64,000 bases of DNA from the NCBI GenBank assembly GCA_023266355.1, contig JAHFQM010000007.1, forward strand, positions 124,001 to 188,000. The letters run 5' to 3'. Positions 9,767 through 20,191 of the stretch are shown here, in pieces. The DNA is from Aquabacterium sp. (GTDB lineage: Bacteria; Pseudomonadota; Gammaproteobacteria; Burkholderiales; Burkholderiaceae_C). The stretch's first letter is position 1, and each line of letters begins with the position of its first letter. The translations under genes and the position numbers were made by a program. The notes beneath the pieces were generated by a model. The model was given only the letters and a program-made list of their open reading frames with translations, was not told the DNA's origin and searched no databases.

Positions 9767-9796
9767 GCCCCGTCTGGCAACAGGCGGGGCTTTTTT
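9767..9796 (+). terminator. Rho-independent terminator after metzincin 2
   Basis: GCCCCGTCTG (9767-9776) pairs with CAGGCGGGGC (9781-9790), a 10-bp stem with one G-U pair and a GCAA loop, followed by six T. It lies 19 bp after the stop codon. Confidence 0.9.
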
Positions 9797-9848
9797 CATG
9801 GGCGGTTGAGAAGAGGCGTGCGCGGCTTGGTTCATAGCCTCACACAAT

Positions 9849-9899
9849 CAAATGCATTTGCCCAATCAATTCGCCATATGGCAAGGCATGGCCTAAGAT
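9849..9899 (+). promoter_or_regulatory. ahpC promoter with upstream palindrome (OxyR-type candidate)
   Basis: A -10-like TAAGAT (9894-9899) has no good -35, as expected for an activated promoter. A perfect 12-bp palindrome CAAATGCATTTG (9849-9860) lies about 50 bp before the expected transcription start, in an AT-rich stretch that also has ATAG and AATC elements spaced near 10 bp. OxyR is the usual activator of ahpC and binds such spaced elements, but the match to its consensus is only partial. Confidence 0.45.
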
Positions 9900-9966
9900 C
9901 CGTTCTGCCTTCTCACACAGGGCCGCTTTCCCGGCCCTGCCAACCCAACCTTAGAGGATCTCTGCC

Positions 9967-10542
9967 ATGTCCCTGATCAACACCCAAGTTCAGCCGTTCA
10001 AGACCGAAGCCTTCGTCAACCGTGGCGGCAAGGGCGAGTTCATCACCGTCTCCGACGAGAGCCTGAAGGGCAAGTGGTCCGTGCTGATCTTCATGCCGGC
10101 CGCTTTCACCTTCAACTGCCCGACCGAGATCGAAGACGCTGCCGACAACTACGCCGCCTTCTCCGCCGCTGGCGCCGAGGTCTACATCGTCACCACCGAC
10201 ACCCACTTCTCGCACAAGGTGTGGCACGAGACCTCCCCCGCCGTGGGCAAGGCCAAGTTCCCCCTGGTCGGCGACCCCACCCACAAGCTGACCCGCGCCT
10301 TTGACGTGCACATCGAAGAAGAAGGCCTGGCCCTGCGCGGCACCTTCATCGTCAACCCCGACGGCGTCATCAAGACCGCCGAAGTGCACTCCAACGAAAT
10401 CGCCCGCGACGTGTCGGAAACCCTGCGCAAGCTGAAGGCCGCCCAGTACACCGCCGCCAACCCTGGCCAGGTCTGCCCGGCCAAGTGGAAGGAAGGCGCC
10501 AAGACCCTGGCCCCCTCGCTGGACCTGGTCGGCAAGATCTGA
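9967..10542 (+). CDS. ahpC: Alkyl hydroperoxide reductase subunit C (peroxiredoxin)
   Basis: The protein has 191 residues, the normal AhpC length. It reduces H2O2 and organic peroxides in the cytoplasm. The peroxidatic Cys51 is in FTFNCPTE and the resolving Cys170 in GQVCPAKW, so it is a typical 2-Cys peroxiredoxin of the AhpC/Prx1 group. The MPAAFTFNCPTEIEDAADNY variant around the active site is one I associate with Burkholderiales. It is followed by ahpF, its reductase, after a 186-bp gap. AGAGGA precedes the ATG. Confidence 0.98.
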   Translation: MSLINTQVQPFKTEAFVNRGGKGEFITVSDESLKGKWSVLIFMPAAFTFNCPTEIEDAADNYAAFSAAGAEVYIVTTDTHFSHKVWHETSPAVGKAKFPLVGDPTHKLTRAFDVHIEEEGLALRGTFIVNPDGVIKTAEVHSNEIARDVSETLRKLKAAQYTAANPGQVCPAKWKEGAKTLAPSLDLVGKI

Positions 10543-10728
10543 TCGCTGCCTCAACGCGATCCGCACACGGTTTGACCTGTGCTGAGGCCTGACCTCACCA
10601 CACCGTTGAACATGGTCCTCCTGCTCGCCCACAAGGCGGGCGGGTGGATGACCCTGGCCTCTTCACCTCGCTGAAGCACAGAGGAGGCCGGTTCCCGAAG
10701 TCACTTGAACACACAAAGGATGCCCATC
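10543..10728 (+). other. ahpC-ahpF intergenic region
   Basis: The 186-bp gap has no coding frame. It contains short inverted segments (for example CCTCA/TGAGG around 10550-10590) that could form a weak hairpin, perhaps an mRNA-processing or attenuation site giving more ahpC than ahpF. No T-run terminator is visible. Confidence 0.35.
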
Positions 10729-12330
10729 ATGCTGGACGACACCCTCAAGGCCCAACTCGCCGCTTACCTGGAGCGCGTGCAACAACCCTTCGAGATCGTT
10801 GCATCCCTGAGTGACTCCGAGAACTCCCGCGAGATGCTCGAGCTGCTGCAGACCATCCAGGGTCTGCGCGCCGACAAGATCACCCTGCGCACCGATGGCC
10901 AGGACGCCCGCAAGCCCTCGTTCTCGCTGCAGCGCACGGGTGGTGACGCCGCTGCGGCCCAGTCCTTGCGCTTTGCCGGCCTGCCGCTGGGCCACGAGTT
11001 CACCTCGCTGGTGCTGGCCCTGCTGTGGACCGGCGGCCACCCGCCGAAGGAAAGCGCCGAGACGCTGGACAACGTCCGCGCCCTGAGCCCTGCAGATGGC
11101 GGCGACTTCCACTTCGAGGTCTTCATGTCCCTGAGCTGCCACAACTGCCCCGACGTGGTGCAGGCGCTGTCGCTCATGGCCATCCTCAACCCCAAGGTCA
11201 AGACCACCGTCATCGAAGGCGGTGCCTTCCAGGACGAGGTGGAAAAGCGCGAGATCATGGCCGTGCCCATGGTCTTCCTCAATGGCCAGGTCTTCGCCTC
11301 GGGCCGCATGACGGTCGATGAGATCGTGGCCAAGCTCGACACCAACGCCGGTGCCAAGGAAGCGGCCAAGCTCAACGCCAAAGCCCCGTACGACGTGCTC
11401 ATCGTCGGCGGTGGCCCGGCGGGTGCCGCAGCCGCTGTGTACGCCGCCCGCAAGGGCATCCGCACCGGCATCGCCGCGGAGCGCTTCGGTGGCCAGACCA
11501 ACGACACCCTGGGCATCGAGAACTACATCTCGGTGCTGGAAACCGATGGCCCGAAGTTCTCGGCCGCGCTCGAAGCCCACGCCCGCGCCTACGACGTGGA
11601 CATCATGAACCTGCAGCGCGCCGATGCCATCGTGCCGGCCGCGCAAGCCGGTGGCCTCATCGAGGTCAAGCTGGCCAACGGCGGTGTGCTGAAAGCGAAG
11701 ACGCTGATCCTGTCCACCGGCGCGCGCTGGCGCAACGTGAACGTGCCCGGCGAGGCCGAGTACAAGAACAAGGGCGTGGCCTACTGCCCGCATTGCGACG
11801 GCCCGCTGTTCAAGGGCAAGCGCACGGCCGTGATCGGCGGGGGCAACTCCGGCGTGGAAGCCGCCATCGACCTGGCCGGTGTGGTGGCCCACGTGACGGT
11901 GGTGGAGTTCGCGGACCAGCTCAAGGCCGATGCGGTGCTGGTCAGGAAGCTGCAGAGCCTGCCCAACGTGACCATCCACACCAACGCGCAGACCACGGAG
12001 ATCATCGGCGTGGACCAGGACGGCAAAGACACGGGCAAGGTCACCGGCCTGAAGTACAAGGACCGCGCCACGGGTGTGGAGCACCTGGTGCCGCTGGAAG
12101 GCGTGTTCGTGCAGATCGGCCTGGTGCCCAACACCGAGTTCCTGCGCGGCACGCTGGAGCTGAGCAAGTTCGGCGAAATCATCGTCGATGCCAAGGGCCA
12201 CACCAACGTGCCGGGCGTGTTCGCGGCGGGCGACTGCACGACCGTGCCGTACAAGCAGATCGTGATCGCCGCGGGGGCCGGTGCGACGGCGGCGCTGAGC
12301 GCCTTCGACCACCTGATCCGCCACGGCTGA
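10729..12330 (+). CDS. ahpF: Alkyl hydroperoxide reductase subunit F
   Basis: The protein has 533 residues from the ATG at 10729, chosen because AAAGGA sits 8 bases before it. The N-terminal domain carries a thioredoxin-like CHNC pair (SCHNCPD); the FAD domain has [10 protein letters not shown]; the NAD(P)H domain has [10 protein letters not shown]; the redox-active pair is YCPHC. AhpF moves electrons from NADH through FAD and the two disulfide centres to AhpC. All key Cys are present. Confidence 0.97.
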   Translation: MLDDTLKAQLAAYLERVQQPFEIVASLSDSENSREMLELLQTIQGLRADKITLRTDGQDARKPSFSLQRTGGDAAAAQSLRFAGLPLGHEFTSLVLALLWTGGHPPKESAETLDNVRALSPADGGDFHFEVFMSLSCHNCPDVVQALSLMAILNPKVKTTVIEGGAFQDEVEKREIMAVPMVFLNGQVFASGRMTVDEIVAKLDTNAGAKEAAKLNAKAPYDVLIVGGGPAGAAAAVYAARKGIRTGIAAERFGGQTNDTLGIENYISVLETDGPKFSAALEAHARAYDVDIMNLQRADAIVPAAQAGGLIEVKLANGGVLKAKTLILSTGARWRNVNVPGEAEYKNKGVAYCPHCDGPLFKGKRTAVIGGGNSGVEAAIDLAGVVAHVTVVEFADQLKADAVLVRKLQSLPNVTIHTNAQTTEIIGVDQDGKDTGKVTGLKYKDRATGVEHLVPLEGVFVQIGLVPNTEFLRGTLELSKFGEIIVDAKGHTNVPGVFAAGDCTTVPYKQIVIAAGAGATAALSAFDHLIRHG

Positions 12331-12347
12331 GGCCAGGCCGGCCGGGC

Positions 12348-14393
12348 TCAGGCCAGCTGGAAAGCCGACACCTCGGCCGACAGCACCTCGGCCTGGTCCT
12401 TCATGGACGCGGCGGCCGCGGCGTTCTGCTCGACCAGCGCGGCGTTTTGCTGCGTCACCGCGTCCATGGCCTGCACGGCCAGCGTGGTTTGCTGGACCTC
12501 GTCGGCTTCCTGGCGCGAGCTGGTGGCCACGTGGGCCAGCATCTCGTTGATGCGCAAGGCCTGCGCGACGATCTCGTCCACCGCGGCACCGGCTTGGGTC
12601 ACGATCGTGGTGCCCGTGTCGATGCGGCCGACGCTGTCGGACACCAGGCCCTTGATCTCGCGCGCGGCCGTTGAGGCCCGCTGCGCCAGCGCCCGCACCT
12701 CGCCGGCCACCACCGCGAAGCCCCGGCCGGCCTCGCCTGCACGGGCGGCTTCCACTGCGGCATTGAGCGCCAGCAGGTTGGTCTGGAAGGCGATGCCGTC
12801 GATGGCGGCGGTGATGTCACCAATGCGGCGTGAGGCTTGCTGGATGCCGCCCATGGTGTCCACCATGGTGTGGATGATGTCGCCGCCGCGGCGCGCCGCT
12901 TCGGCGTTGTTGGTGGCCAGCTCGGACGCCTCGTTCGCGATGCTCGCCGTGGCCTGCACCGTCTGAGCGATGTGTGCCATGGTGTGCGCTTGCTGCTGCA
13001 GGCTGGCGGCCGATTCCTCGGTGCGCGCGGCCAGGTCGGTGGAGCCCGCGGCGATCTCGCTGCTGGCGTGCACGATGTGGTCGGCCGAGGCCCGCATCTG
13101 CCCGACGATGCGCTTGAGCGCGGTTTGCAGCCCGGTGATGTTGTGCATCAGGCCAGCGACTTCGTCGGCCCCCCAGGCCCGCGGGTGGGTGGTGAGGTTG
13201 CCCTGGCGGATGGCGTCGATGTGGAACACGACTTCGCGCAGGCCGCCTTCCAGCACCTTCTGGAAGGACAGGAAGAGGTAGCTGGTCAGCGTCAGCGCCG
13301 CCACCAGCACGACCAGCGTGCCCAGGCGCGCGTTCTGCAAATGGGCTTCGCGCCGTGCCAGCAGCTCGTCCAGCAGGGGCAGGGCCTGGTCGTAGAACGC
13401 GGCCAGGTCGGCCACGGTTTGCTGGCCCTGGCGGTAGTAGTCGGCCGGCTTGGGCGCGCTGGCGTCGAACACGGCAAGCTCACCGACCTTGCGCAGGGTC
13501 AGGGCATGGTCGAGCGCGGCCAGGTCCAGCCGGGGCTTGAGCGAGGGGTTGGCATCCCAAGCGCGGTGCAGGTAGGCGCGGACGTCGTCCACGCCGGACT
13601 TCACGCGGGCGTCCCAGACGTACCAGGACTTTTCGTTGTCCGTGCCGATGCCCCCGCGGATGGCCGCATAGGTGCCCCAGCCCCAGAGCTGACCGACGTT
13701 TTCCATCGTCTGCGGCAAGGTCAGCACCAGCGCGTTGACCAGGTAGTAGCTGTCGATGTCGGGGTCGAGCACCAGGTTCGATCGGTCGCCGATCAGGTTG
13801 AGCAGCTCCACCGCGGCCTGCGTGACCGGACCGAACACGGTGCGGCCCTTGTCGTCCAGCCCCTGCTTGGCATTCGCCGTGGTGGACCAGGCCGTTTGCA
13901 GCTTGTCCAGCGCGGCTTGCAGCTGCAGGGTGTCGTTGTCGGCGCGCAGGGTGGCTGCCATGGCGGCCAGGGCCTTGTCGGTGCCCTGTCTGGCCCGCTG
14001 GTAGTCGGCCGCGGCGTCGAAGCCTCCGGCCATCGCGCGGGTGGCGTTGCGGATGTCGATGATGCCCTTGAGCACCGGCACGAACTGGCGCATCGCGACC
14101 ACGCCTTGGCGTTCCTGGACGGTGAATGCGATGGTGCGGGCGCGTTCGCTGAAATACTGCCAGGACAGCAGCGCGATCGGCACCAGGAAAACGGCCGTGA
14201 GGACCAGGGCCTTGCCCTGGAAGCCCAGGCGCCGGAAGAGGCGCACCCCGGGCGCCCAGATGCCGTGGTAGCGGAAGAACTCGCGGATGCGGGCGCGGTT
14301 GTGTGGCCCTTGTGGGGCGGTGGCAGCGCGGTGGTGCTGAGCGTCGGGTAGACGCACCTCTGGCTTGCCGGCGATGGAAACACTGTGGGTCAT
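12348..14393 (-). CDS. Methyl-accepting chemotaxis protein
   Basis: The protein has 681 residues from the ATG at 14393, which has AGAGGA 5 bases upstream. Two membrane segments ([18 protein letters not shown] and [19 protein letters not shown]) flank a ~300-residue periplasmic sensing domain. A HAMP region and a long coiled-coil signalling domain follow, with the tip motif around [20 protein letters not shown] and EVRALAQRA. It should pass ligand signals to CheA/CheW, none of which is encoded here, so it is an orphan receptor. The ligand is unknown. No CheR-binding pentapeptide is seen at the C-terminus (ends AFQLA). Confidence 0.95.
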   Translation of the reverse strand: MTHSVSIAGKPEVRLPDAQHHRAATAPQGPHNRARIREFFRYHGIWAPGVRLFRRLGFQGKALVLTAVFLVPIALLSWQYFSERARTIAFTVQERQGVVAMRQFVPVLKGIIDIRNATRAMAGGFDAAADYQRARQGTDKALAAMAATLRADNDTLQLQAALDKLQTAWSTTANAKQGLDDKGRTVFGPVTQAAVELLNLIGDRSNLVLDPDIDSYYLVNALVLTLPQTMENVGQLWGWGTYAAIRGGIGTDNEKSWYVWDARVKSGVDDVRAYLHRAWDANPSLKPRLDLAALDHALTLRKVGELAVFDASAPKPADYYRQGQQTVADLAAFYDQALPLLDELLARREAHLQNARLGTLVVLVAALTLTSYLFLSFQKVLEGGLREVVFHIDAIRQGNLTTHPRAWGADEVAGLMHNITGLQTALKRIVGQMRASADHIVHASSEIAAGSTDLAARTEESAASLQQQAHTMAHIAQTVQATASIANEASELATNNAEAARRGGDIIHTMVDTMGGIQQASRRIGDITAAIDGIAFQTNLLALNAAVEAARAGEAGRGFAVVAGEVRALAQRASTAAREIKGLVSDSVGRIDTGTTIVTQAGAAVDEIVAQALRINEMLAHVATSSRQEADEVQQTTLAVQAMDAVTQQNAALVEQNAAAAASMKDQAEVLSAEVSAFQLA

Positions 14394-14591
14394 GTTGTCC
14401 TCTGATGGGTAGGGTGCGCACTTGGCGTGCGCCACGACGCCTCGTCGGCGGGACGTCGTGGGCGGATTGTGGAAAATCCCGCATTGCGTGATCCGGCAAA
14501 CAGAGGGGCATGCCACGGCCAATTCAACGTGGGGCATGCGCCTGTCATAAGATCGTCCGGCGCGTCGCGGTCAGGCGCGTTCAGGACCCGC

Positions 14592-15527
14592 ATGCGTCAC
14601 CCCTTGTTGCCCGATGCCATCCAGGTGCTGGAGCGCGGCTGGTTGTCGTCCAACAACATCGTGTTCGCCGACGACGAGGTGCCCACGGTGGTGGACACCG
14701 GCTACGTCACCCACGCCGATGCCACCCTGGCGCTGCTGCAGCAGGCGCTGAAAGGGCGCCCGCTGGGCCGCATCCTCAACACGCATTTGCACTCCGACCA
14801 CGCCGGTGGCAACGCCATGCTGAGGGCGCAGTACGGCTGCGAGACCTGGATCCCGCCCGGCGATGCCGCCCTGGTGGACAGCTGGGACGAGGCCCGCTTG
14901 AGCTACCGCCGCACCGGCCAGCAGTGCCCGCCCTTCACCTACGACGCGCTGCTGCAGCCGCACAGCGTGGTGGGCCTGGGCGGCGAGGACTGGACGGTGC
15001 TGCCCGCCATGGGCCACGACCACGCCATGGTGATGCTGTGGTGCGAGCGGCTGGGGCTGTTGATCTCGGCCGATGCGCTGTGGCAGAAGGGCTTTGGCGT
15101 GATCTTCCCCGAGCTGGAAGGCATCCCCGGTTTCGCCGAGCAGGCCGCCACGCTGGACCTCATCGGCCAGTTGCAGCCGCGCGTCGTCATCCCCGGCCAT
15201 GGCGTGCCGTTTGGCGAGCACGATGGCGCCGTCAGTGCGGCCCTGGACGCGGCACGCTCGCGCATCCAGTGGCTCAGCGAGGAGCCCCGCCGCAACGCCG
15301 ACAACGCGCTCAAGGTGCTGCTGGCTTTCAAGCTGCTGGAGGCGCAGCGCATGACGGTCGATGAGCTGGCCGCGCTGGTGCAGGCCAGCTTCGACGGCAA
15401 CCCGGCCATGCGCGCGCTTTACCCGGCCGACCCGCAGGGCATCGCCGCGTTCATGGCCGATGAGTTGGTGCGGGCGCGCGCGGCGGTGCGCGACGGCGAG
15501 GTGCTGGTGGTGCCGCAGCGCGGCTGA
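14592..15527 (+). CDS. Metallo-beta-lactamase-fold hydrolase
   Basis: The protein has 311 residues. It has the metal motif THLHSDHAGG near residues 61-70, further His and Asp ligands in MGHDHAMV and SADALW, and HGVPFG near the end, as in glyoxalase II-like members. The start is set at the ATG before RHPLLPDAIQVL because the open frame upstream has no family-like sequence. It is divergent from the chemoreceptor gene. The reaction is not predictable; the family includes thioesterases, lactonases and glyoxalases. Confidence 0.85.
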   Translation: MRHPLLPDAIQVLERGWLSSNNIVFADDEVPTVVDTGYVTHADATLALLQQALKGRPLGRILNTHLHSDHAGGNAMLRAQYGCETWIPPGDAALVDSWDEARLSYRRTGQQCPPFTYDALLQPHSVVGLGGEDWTVLPAMGHDHAMVMLWCERLGLLISADALWQKGFGVIFPELEGIPGFAEQAATLDLIGQLQPRVVIPGHGVPFGEHDGAVSAALDAARSRIQWLSEEPRRNADNALKVLLAFKLLEAQRMTVDELAALVQASFDGNPAMRALYPADPQGIAAFMADELVRARAAVRDGEVLVVPQRG

Positions 15528-15537
15528 AGTCCGAGGC

Positions 15538-18525
15538 TCAGGCCGCGGCTGCCGTGATGGGCGGCGGCCGCAGGGCTTCGTGTTGGCCGGACAGCAGCGT
15601 CAGTTGGCCCAGCAACTGGTCGCGCATGCGGTAGAGCTCCCCGATGCGGCGCTGGACGAACTCGGTGCGCCCCTGGGCTTGCAGGTCGCATAGCGTTTCG
15701 GCCAGGGCGTGGATCTCGTTGTGCAGGCGGTCGATGGCGGCGAGCGCCGGATCCTCGGCCGCGGCGAGGTGCTTGGCATCGCCATGCAGCCAGTGGCCGA
15801 AGCAGCACTGGTGGACGTTGAGGGTGGGCGGCTCGTCGCGCTGGCCTTCGAGGAAGTCCGTGACGGCGCCGACCCAGGCGCGGTGCTTGACCTCGGCCAC
15901 CCGCATGGGCACGTCGTCGCGCGTGAAGGCGGGCAGGTTCAGCCAGCGCGGATCGGGCTGCCAGCTGGCGGCCCAGGCCGGGATGGCCTCGGCCGGCATG
16001 GGCCGCGCGATGCCGTAGCCTTGGCCCAGTTCGCAGCCCAGGTAGAGCAGCATCTCGCCGTGGTCCACGGTTTCCACGCCCTCGGCGATGACCTCGCGGT
16101 GGAAGGCCCGCGACAGGCCCAGCACGCCTTCGAGGATGGCCAGGTCGTCGGGGTCGTCGAGCATGTCGCGCACGAAGCTCTGGTCGATCTTGAGCTGGTG
16201 CACGGGCAGGCGCTTGAGGTAGGCCAGCGAGGAGTAGCCGGTGCCGAAGTCGTCGAGTGCGAAGGCCACGCCCATGTCGCGGCAGGCCACCATGATCTGG
16301 GAGACGCGGGCCAGGTCGCCCAAAGCGCTGGTCTCCAGCACCTCCAGCTCCAGGTCGCCGTGCTGCACCTCGGGGTGGGCGGCCAGGCGGGCGCGCAGGC
16401 GCTCCACGAAGTCGGGCTGTTGCAGTTGGCGGGCACCCAGGTTGATGCTGACCGGCAGGTGCAGGCCGGCGGCGCGCCAGGTGTCCATCTGCTGCAGGGC
16501 GGTCTCCATCACCCACTCGCCGATGTCGAGCGCCAGCGGGTGGTCCTCGATGACGGGCAGGAAGCTGCCGGGCGCCAGCAGGCCGCGGTGCGGGTGCTGC
16601 CAGCGGATGAGCGCTTCGGCCCCGACGATCTGGCCCGTGCGCATGTTCACCTTGGGCTGGTAGTGCAGCACGAACTCGTGGTGGAGCAGGGCGTGGCGGA
16701 TGTGCTCGATGCTCTCGTGGTGGCCGCGCACGCTGCGGTCCTGCTCCGTGTCGAAGACGTGGCAGCGGTTCTTGCCGGCCAGCTTGGCCTGGTACATGGC
16801 CTGGTCGGCCTGGCGCAGCAACTGGTCGGCATCGACCTCTTCGGACTGCGGGTAGGCGGTCAGGCCGAGGCTGGCCGAGACCTGCAACGTCAGCTTGCCG
16901 ATGGCCACGGGCTGGGCGGCGGCGGCCAGCACGCGGTTGACCACGGGCAGGGCCTGTTCGAGGTCGCAGAGGTCCTGCATCACGGCGACGAACTCATCGC
17001 CCCCGATGCGCGCCAGCGTGTCGCCCTCGCGCAAGGCGTGGCGGATGCGCGTGGCCAGTGCCATCAGCAGCTGGTCACCGGTTTCGTGGCCGTGGCGGTC
17101 GTTCACCGCCTTGAAGCCGTCGAGGTCGAGGTAGAGCACGGCCAGCCGCAGCCCGCGCCGCTTGGTCTGGGACATGGCCTGTTTCAGGCGGTCGGCCAGC
17201 AGGGTGCGGTTGGGCAGGCCAGTGAGGGCGTCGTGGTGGGCGTTGAACTGCAGTTGCAGCTCGTGCTCTTTGAAGGCGGTGATGTCGGAGAACAGCGAGA
17301 GGTACTGGCGCACCACGCCCTGTTCGTCGCGCACGGCGCTGATGGTCTTCATCTCGGCGTAGTGCTCGCCGTTCTTGCGGCGGTTCCACAGCTCGCCCTG
17401 CCAGTGGCCCTTGTCCTGCAGCTCCTGCCACATCGCCACGTAGAAGCTGCGCTCCTGGCGGCCCGATTTGAGGAAGCGCGGGTTGTGGCCCAGGGCTTCC
17501 TCGCGGCTGTAGCCGGTGATGCGGCTGAAGGCCTCGTTGACGTCGATGATGCGGCCGTCTTCCGAGGTGATCATGATGCCTTCGCGGGCGTGCGTGAACA
17601 CGCTGGCGGCCAGGTGCAGGCGCTCTTCGGCCTGCTTGCGTTCGATGGCCAGGCTGGCCAGGCGGGCGACCTGCTCGATCAGGCCGATGTGCTCGGGCGT
17701 GGGCGCGCAGGGCGTGCGGTGGTAGATGGCGAAGGTGCCCAGCACCTTGCCGTGCGACGAGAAGATGGGCTGCGACCAGCAGGAGCGCACGCCGGCGCTG
17801 TCGGCCAGCTCGCGGTAGCCCTCCCACAGCGGGTTGGTCTGGATGTCTTCGACCACCACGCGCTGGGCGGTGTGGGCCGCGGTGCCGCAACTGCCCACGC
17901 CGGGCCCGATGGCGATGCCGTGCACCGCCGTGTTGTAGTGCGCCGGCAGGCTGGGTGCGGCGCCCAGTTGCAGGTGCTTGCCCTCGTGGTCGAGCAGCAG
18001 GATGCTGCACAGCATGGCGGGGTCGAGCGCCTCGATGCCGCGCACGGTGGCCTCCAGCAGGGCGGGCAGGTCGTGGCCATCGGCCAGTTGCTGGAGGATG
18101 TCGCTGCGGAACTGCTCGAAGCGTTCGGCCTGCTTGCGCCAGCTCACGTCGGTGAGGGTGCCGATCATGCGCACCGGCCGGCCATCGGCTTCGCGCTGCA
18201 CGACGGTGCCGCGGCTGAGCACCCACAGCTGCTTGCCGCTGCGGTCGAACACGCGGTATTCGCAGGCGAAGGTCGGGGTGTCGCCACGCAAGTGGCTTTG
18301 CAGCTCGGCCTGCACGCGCTGCAGGTCGTCGGGGTGGACCTGGGTGACCCAGGCGTCGGAGCGCTTGCCGCGTCCGCTGCCGTTGACACCCACCGCGCCC
18401 AGCCAGCGGCCAGACAGCACGACCTCGTCGGAGGGCACGTGCCAGTCCCACACACCATCGCCCACGCACTCGACGGCGCGTTTCCAGGGCGAATCTTCGG
18501 GCGACAGGGTGTCTGTCAAGGACAT
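15538..18525 (-). CDS. PAS-GAF-PAS-GGDEF-EAL protein with C-terminal CZB zinc domain
   Basis: The protein has 995 residues from MSLTDTLSPED. Order: PAS (about 15-135), GAF (about 155-290), PAS (about 310-420), GGDEF with an intact GGDEF motif at 508-512, EAL with motif at 637-639 and DDFGTGYSS, then a ~110-residue tail. The tail has HRAW (His881), CCFGHW (Cys907/908) and a later LHNEIH pair, the His-Cys-His-His pattern of chemoreceptor zinc-binding (CZB) domains. Both catalytic motifs look active, so it may make or break cyclic di-GMP according to signal. There is no membrane segment: a cytoplasmic sensor. A long upstream frame extension is ignored. Confidence 0.92.
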   Translation of the reverse strand: MSLTDTLSPEDSPWKRAVECVGDGVWDWHVPSDEVVLSGRWLGAVGVNGSGRGKRSDAWVTQVHPDDLQRVQAELQSHLRGDTPTFACEYRVFDRSGKQLWVLSRGTVVQREADGRPVRMIGTLTDVSWRKQAERFEQFRSDILQQLADGHDLPALLEATVRGIEALDPAMLCSILLLDHEGKHLQLGAAPSLPAHYNTAVHGIAIGPGVGSCGTAAHTAQRVVVEDIQTNPLWEGYRELADSAGVRSCWSQPIFSSHGKVLGTFAIYHRTPCAPTPEHIGLIEQVARLASLAIERKQAEERLHLAASVFTHAREGIMITSEDGRIIDVNEAFSRITGYSREEALGHNPRFLKSGRQERSFYVAMWQELQDKGHWQGELWNRRKNGEHYAEMKTISAVRDEQGVVRQYLSLFSDITAFKEHELQLQFNAHHDALTGLPNRTLLADRLKQAMSQTKRRGLRLAVLYLDLDGFKAVNDRHGHETGDQLLMALATRIRHALREGDTLARIGGDEFVAVMQDLCDLEQALPVVNRVLAAAAQPVAIGKLTLQVSASLGLTAYPQSEEVDADQLLRQADQAMYQAKLAGKNRCHVFDTEQDRSVRGHHESIEHIRHALLHHEFVLHYQPKVNMRTGQIVGAEALIRWQHPHRGLLAPGSFLPVIEDHPLALDIGEWVMETALQQMDTWRAAGLHLPVSINLGARQLQQPDFVERLRARLAAHPEVQHGDLELEVLETSALGDLARVSQIMVACRDMGVAFALDDFGTGYSSLAYLKRLPVHQLKIDQSFVRDMLDDPDDLAILEGVLGLSRAFHREVIAEGVETVDHGEMLLYLGCELGQGYGIARPMPAEAIPAWAASWQPDPRWLNLPAFTRDDVPMRVAEVKHRAWVGAVTDFLEGQRDEPPTLNVHQCCFGHWLHGDAKHLAAAEDPALAAIDRLHNEIHALAETLCDLQAQGRTEFVQRRIGELYRMRDQLLGQLTLLSGQHEALRPPPITAAAA

Positions 18526-18763
18526 GGGCCGGACCTTGCTTTTGGCGAAGGGCGCCCAAGGAGCCTGCTGGCAGCAGGAAAAGGCGCGGATCGGGTCAGT
18601 ATCCCCCAGGGCCTGGCCGTGTGCACGCGCGGGTGCGCCCAAAGTCGCCCGACTGTGGCGATGGCGTGACCCTTTCCACGCGCGGCCGGCCACCCGGGCC
18701 GCCAGGGGCCCCAAGGGTGTGGCTTTTGTGCGTCGGCGCGGGAATGTCGGCACAATCCCGCCC

Positions 18764-20170
18764 ATGTCTGCACCCACCTCCCGCCCCGCACCGGAATTGC
18801 TGCTGCCCGCCGGCTCGCTTGAGAAGATGCGCGCCGCCTTTGACTTCGGCGCCGATGCCGTCTATGCCGGCCAGCCGCGCTACTCCCTGCGCGCGCGCAA
18901 CAACGAGTTCAAGCTGGAGCAACTGGCGCAAGGCATCACCGAGGCCCGCCAGCGCGGCAAGAAGCTGTTCGTGACCAGCAACCTGATCGCGCACAACGAC
19001 AAGGTCCGCACCTACCTGCGCGACATCGAGCCCATCGTCGAGATGAACCCCGACGGCATCATCATGGCCGACCCCGGCCTGATCATGATGGTGCGCGAGA
19101 AGTGGCCGCACGTGCCCATCCACCTCTCGGTGCAGGCCAACACGACCAACTTCGCCACGGTGAAGTTCTGGCAGAAGATGGGCGTGCAGCGCATCATCCT
19201 GTCGCGCGAATTGAGCCTGGACGAGATCGAGCGCATCCGCCAGGAATGCCCCGACATGGAGCTGGAGGTGTTCGTGCACGGCGCGCTGTGCATCGCCTAC
19301 TCGGGCCGCTGCCTGCTGTCCGGCTACTTCAACCGCCGCGACCCCAACCAGGGCACCTGCACCAACGCCTGTCGCTGGAACTACAAGACGCAAGTTGCCA
19401 CCGAGCAGTCCGACAGCGGCGAAGCCATCCCGATCAAGCTCGAAGGCGTCTTCAACTTCGAGGAAGAGCAGGCCAATGCGCAGGCCGCGTCTTTCTCCCC
19501 GAGTGCTTGTGGGGACGGCCAGCGCCACCCCGCGGCCGACAAGGTCTACCTGATCGAAGAAGCCGGCCGACCGGGTGAGCTCATGCCCATCATGGAAGAC
19601 GATCACGGCACCTACATCATGAATTCGAAAGACCTGCGCGCCGTCGAGCACGTCGAGCGCCTGGTCCAGATCGGGGTCGATTCGCTCAAGGTCGAAGGCC
19701 GCACCAAGTCCCTGTACTACGTGGCGCGCGTGGCCCAGGTCTACCGCAACGCCATCGACGACGCCACGGCCGGGCGGCCCTTCAACCGCGAGTTGCTGAT
19801 CCAGCTCGAAGGCCTGGCCAGCCGCGGCTACACCGGCGGCTTCCTGGAGCGCCGCCCCGCGCAGGACTACCAGAACTACATCACCGGCCACTCCGAGTTC
19901 AACCGCAGCCAGTTCTGCGGCGAGGTCAAGGGCGTGGCCGACGGCTGGGCCGAGGTGATCGTGAAAAACCGTTTCGATGTGGGCGACACCATCGAGGTCA
20001 TCCACCCCTTGGGCAACCAGATGCTCAAGCTCGACACCATGCGCAACCTCGACGGCGAGCCCATCACGGCCGCACCGGGCAGCCCGCTGCACGTGCGCAT
20101 CCCGCTGGACGCGCGCTTTGAAGGCGCCCTGCTGGCGCGGATGCTGCCGGGGGCGTTGGCCGCCGCCTGA
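18764..20170 (+). CDS. trhP: tRNA 5-hydroxyuridine synthesis protein TrhP (U32 peptidase family, YegQ)
   Basis: The protein has 468 residues (E. coli YegQ is about 450). The N-terminus PELLLPAGSLEKMRAAFDFG, the FVHGALCIAYSGRCLLS motif and the Cys-rich GTCTNACRWNY segment are characteristic of the U32 family. TrhP acts in prephenate-dependent 5-hydroxylation of uridine 34 in tRNA and likely carries an iron-sulfur cluster. A short extra segment around residues 230-265 (Gln/Ala-rich, then SPSACGDGQRHPA) is unusual compared with the E. coli protein. It is divergent from the GGDEF-EAL gene. Confidence 0.93.
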   Translation: MSAPTSRPAPELLLPAGSLEKMRAAFDFGADAVYAGQPRYSLRARNNEFKLEQLAQGITEARQRGKKLFVTSNLIAHNDKVRTYLRDIEPIVEMNPDGIIMADPGLIMMVREKWPHVPIHLSVQANTTNFATVKFWQKMGVQRIILSRELSLDEIERIRQECPDMELEVFVHGALCIAYSGRCLLSGYFNRRDPNQGTCTNACRWNYKTQVATEQSDSGEAIPIKLEGVFNFEEEQANAQAASFSPSACGDGQRHPAADKVYLIEEAGRPGELMPIMEDDHGTYIMNSKDLRAVEHVERLVQIGVDSLKVEGRTKSLYYVARVAQVYRNAIDDATAGRPFNRELLIQLEGLASRGYTGGFLERRPAQDYQNYITGHSEFNRSQFCGEVKGVADGWAEVIVKNRFDVGDTIEVIHPLGNQMLKLDTMRNLDGEPITAAPGSPLHVRIPLDARFEGALLARMLPGALAAA

Positions 20171-20191
20171 GCCTGGGCCTGGGCCGACGCG

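Noticed and set aside
15709..18669. A plus-strand open frame of nearly 1000 codons
   Set aside because: It is antisense to the GGDEF-EAL-CZB gene, has biased low-complexity composition, and no recognisable domain.
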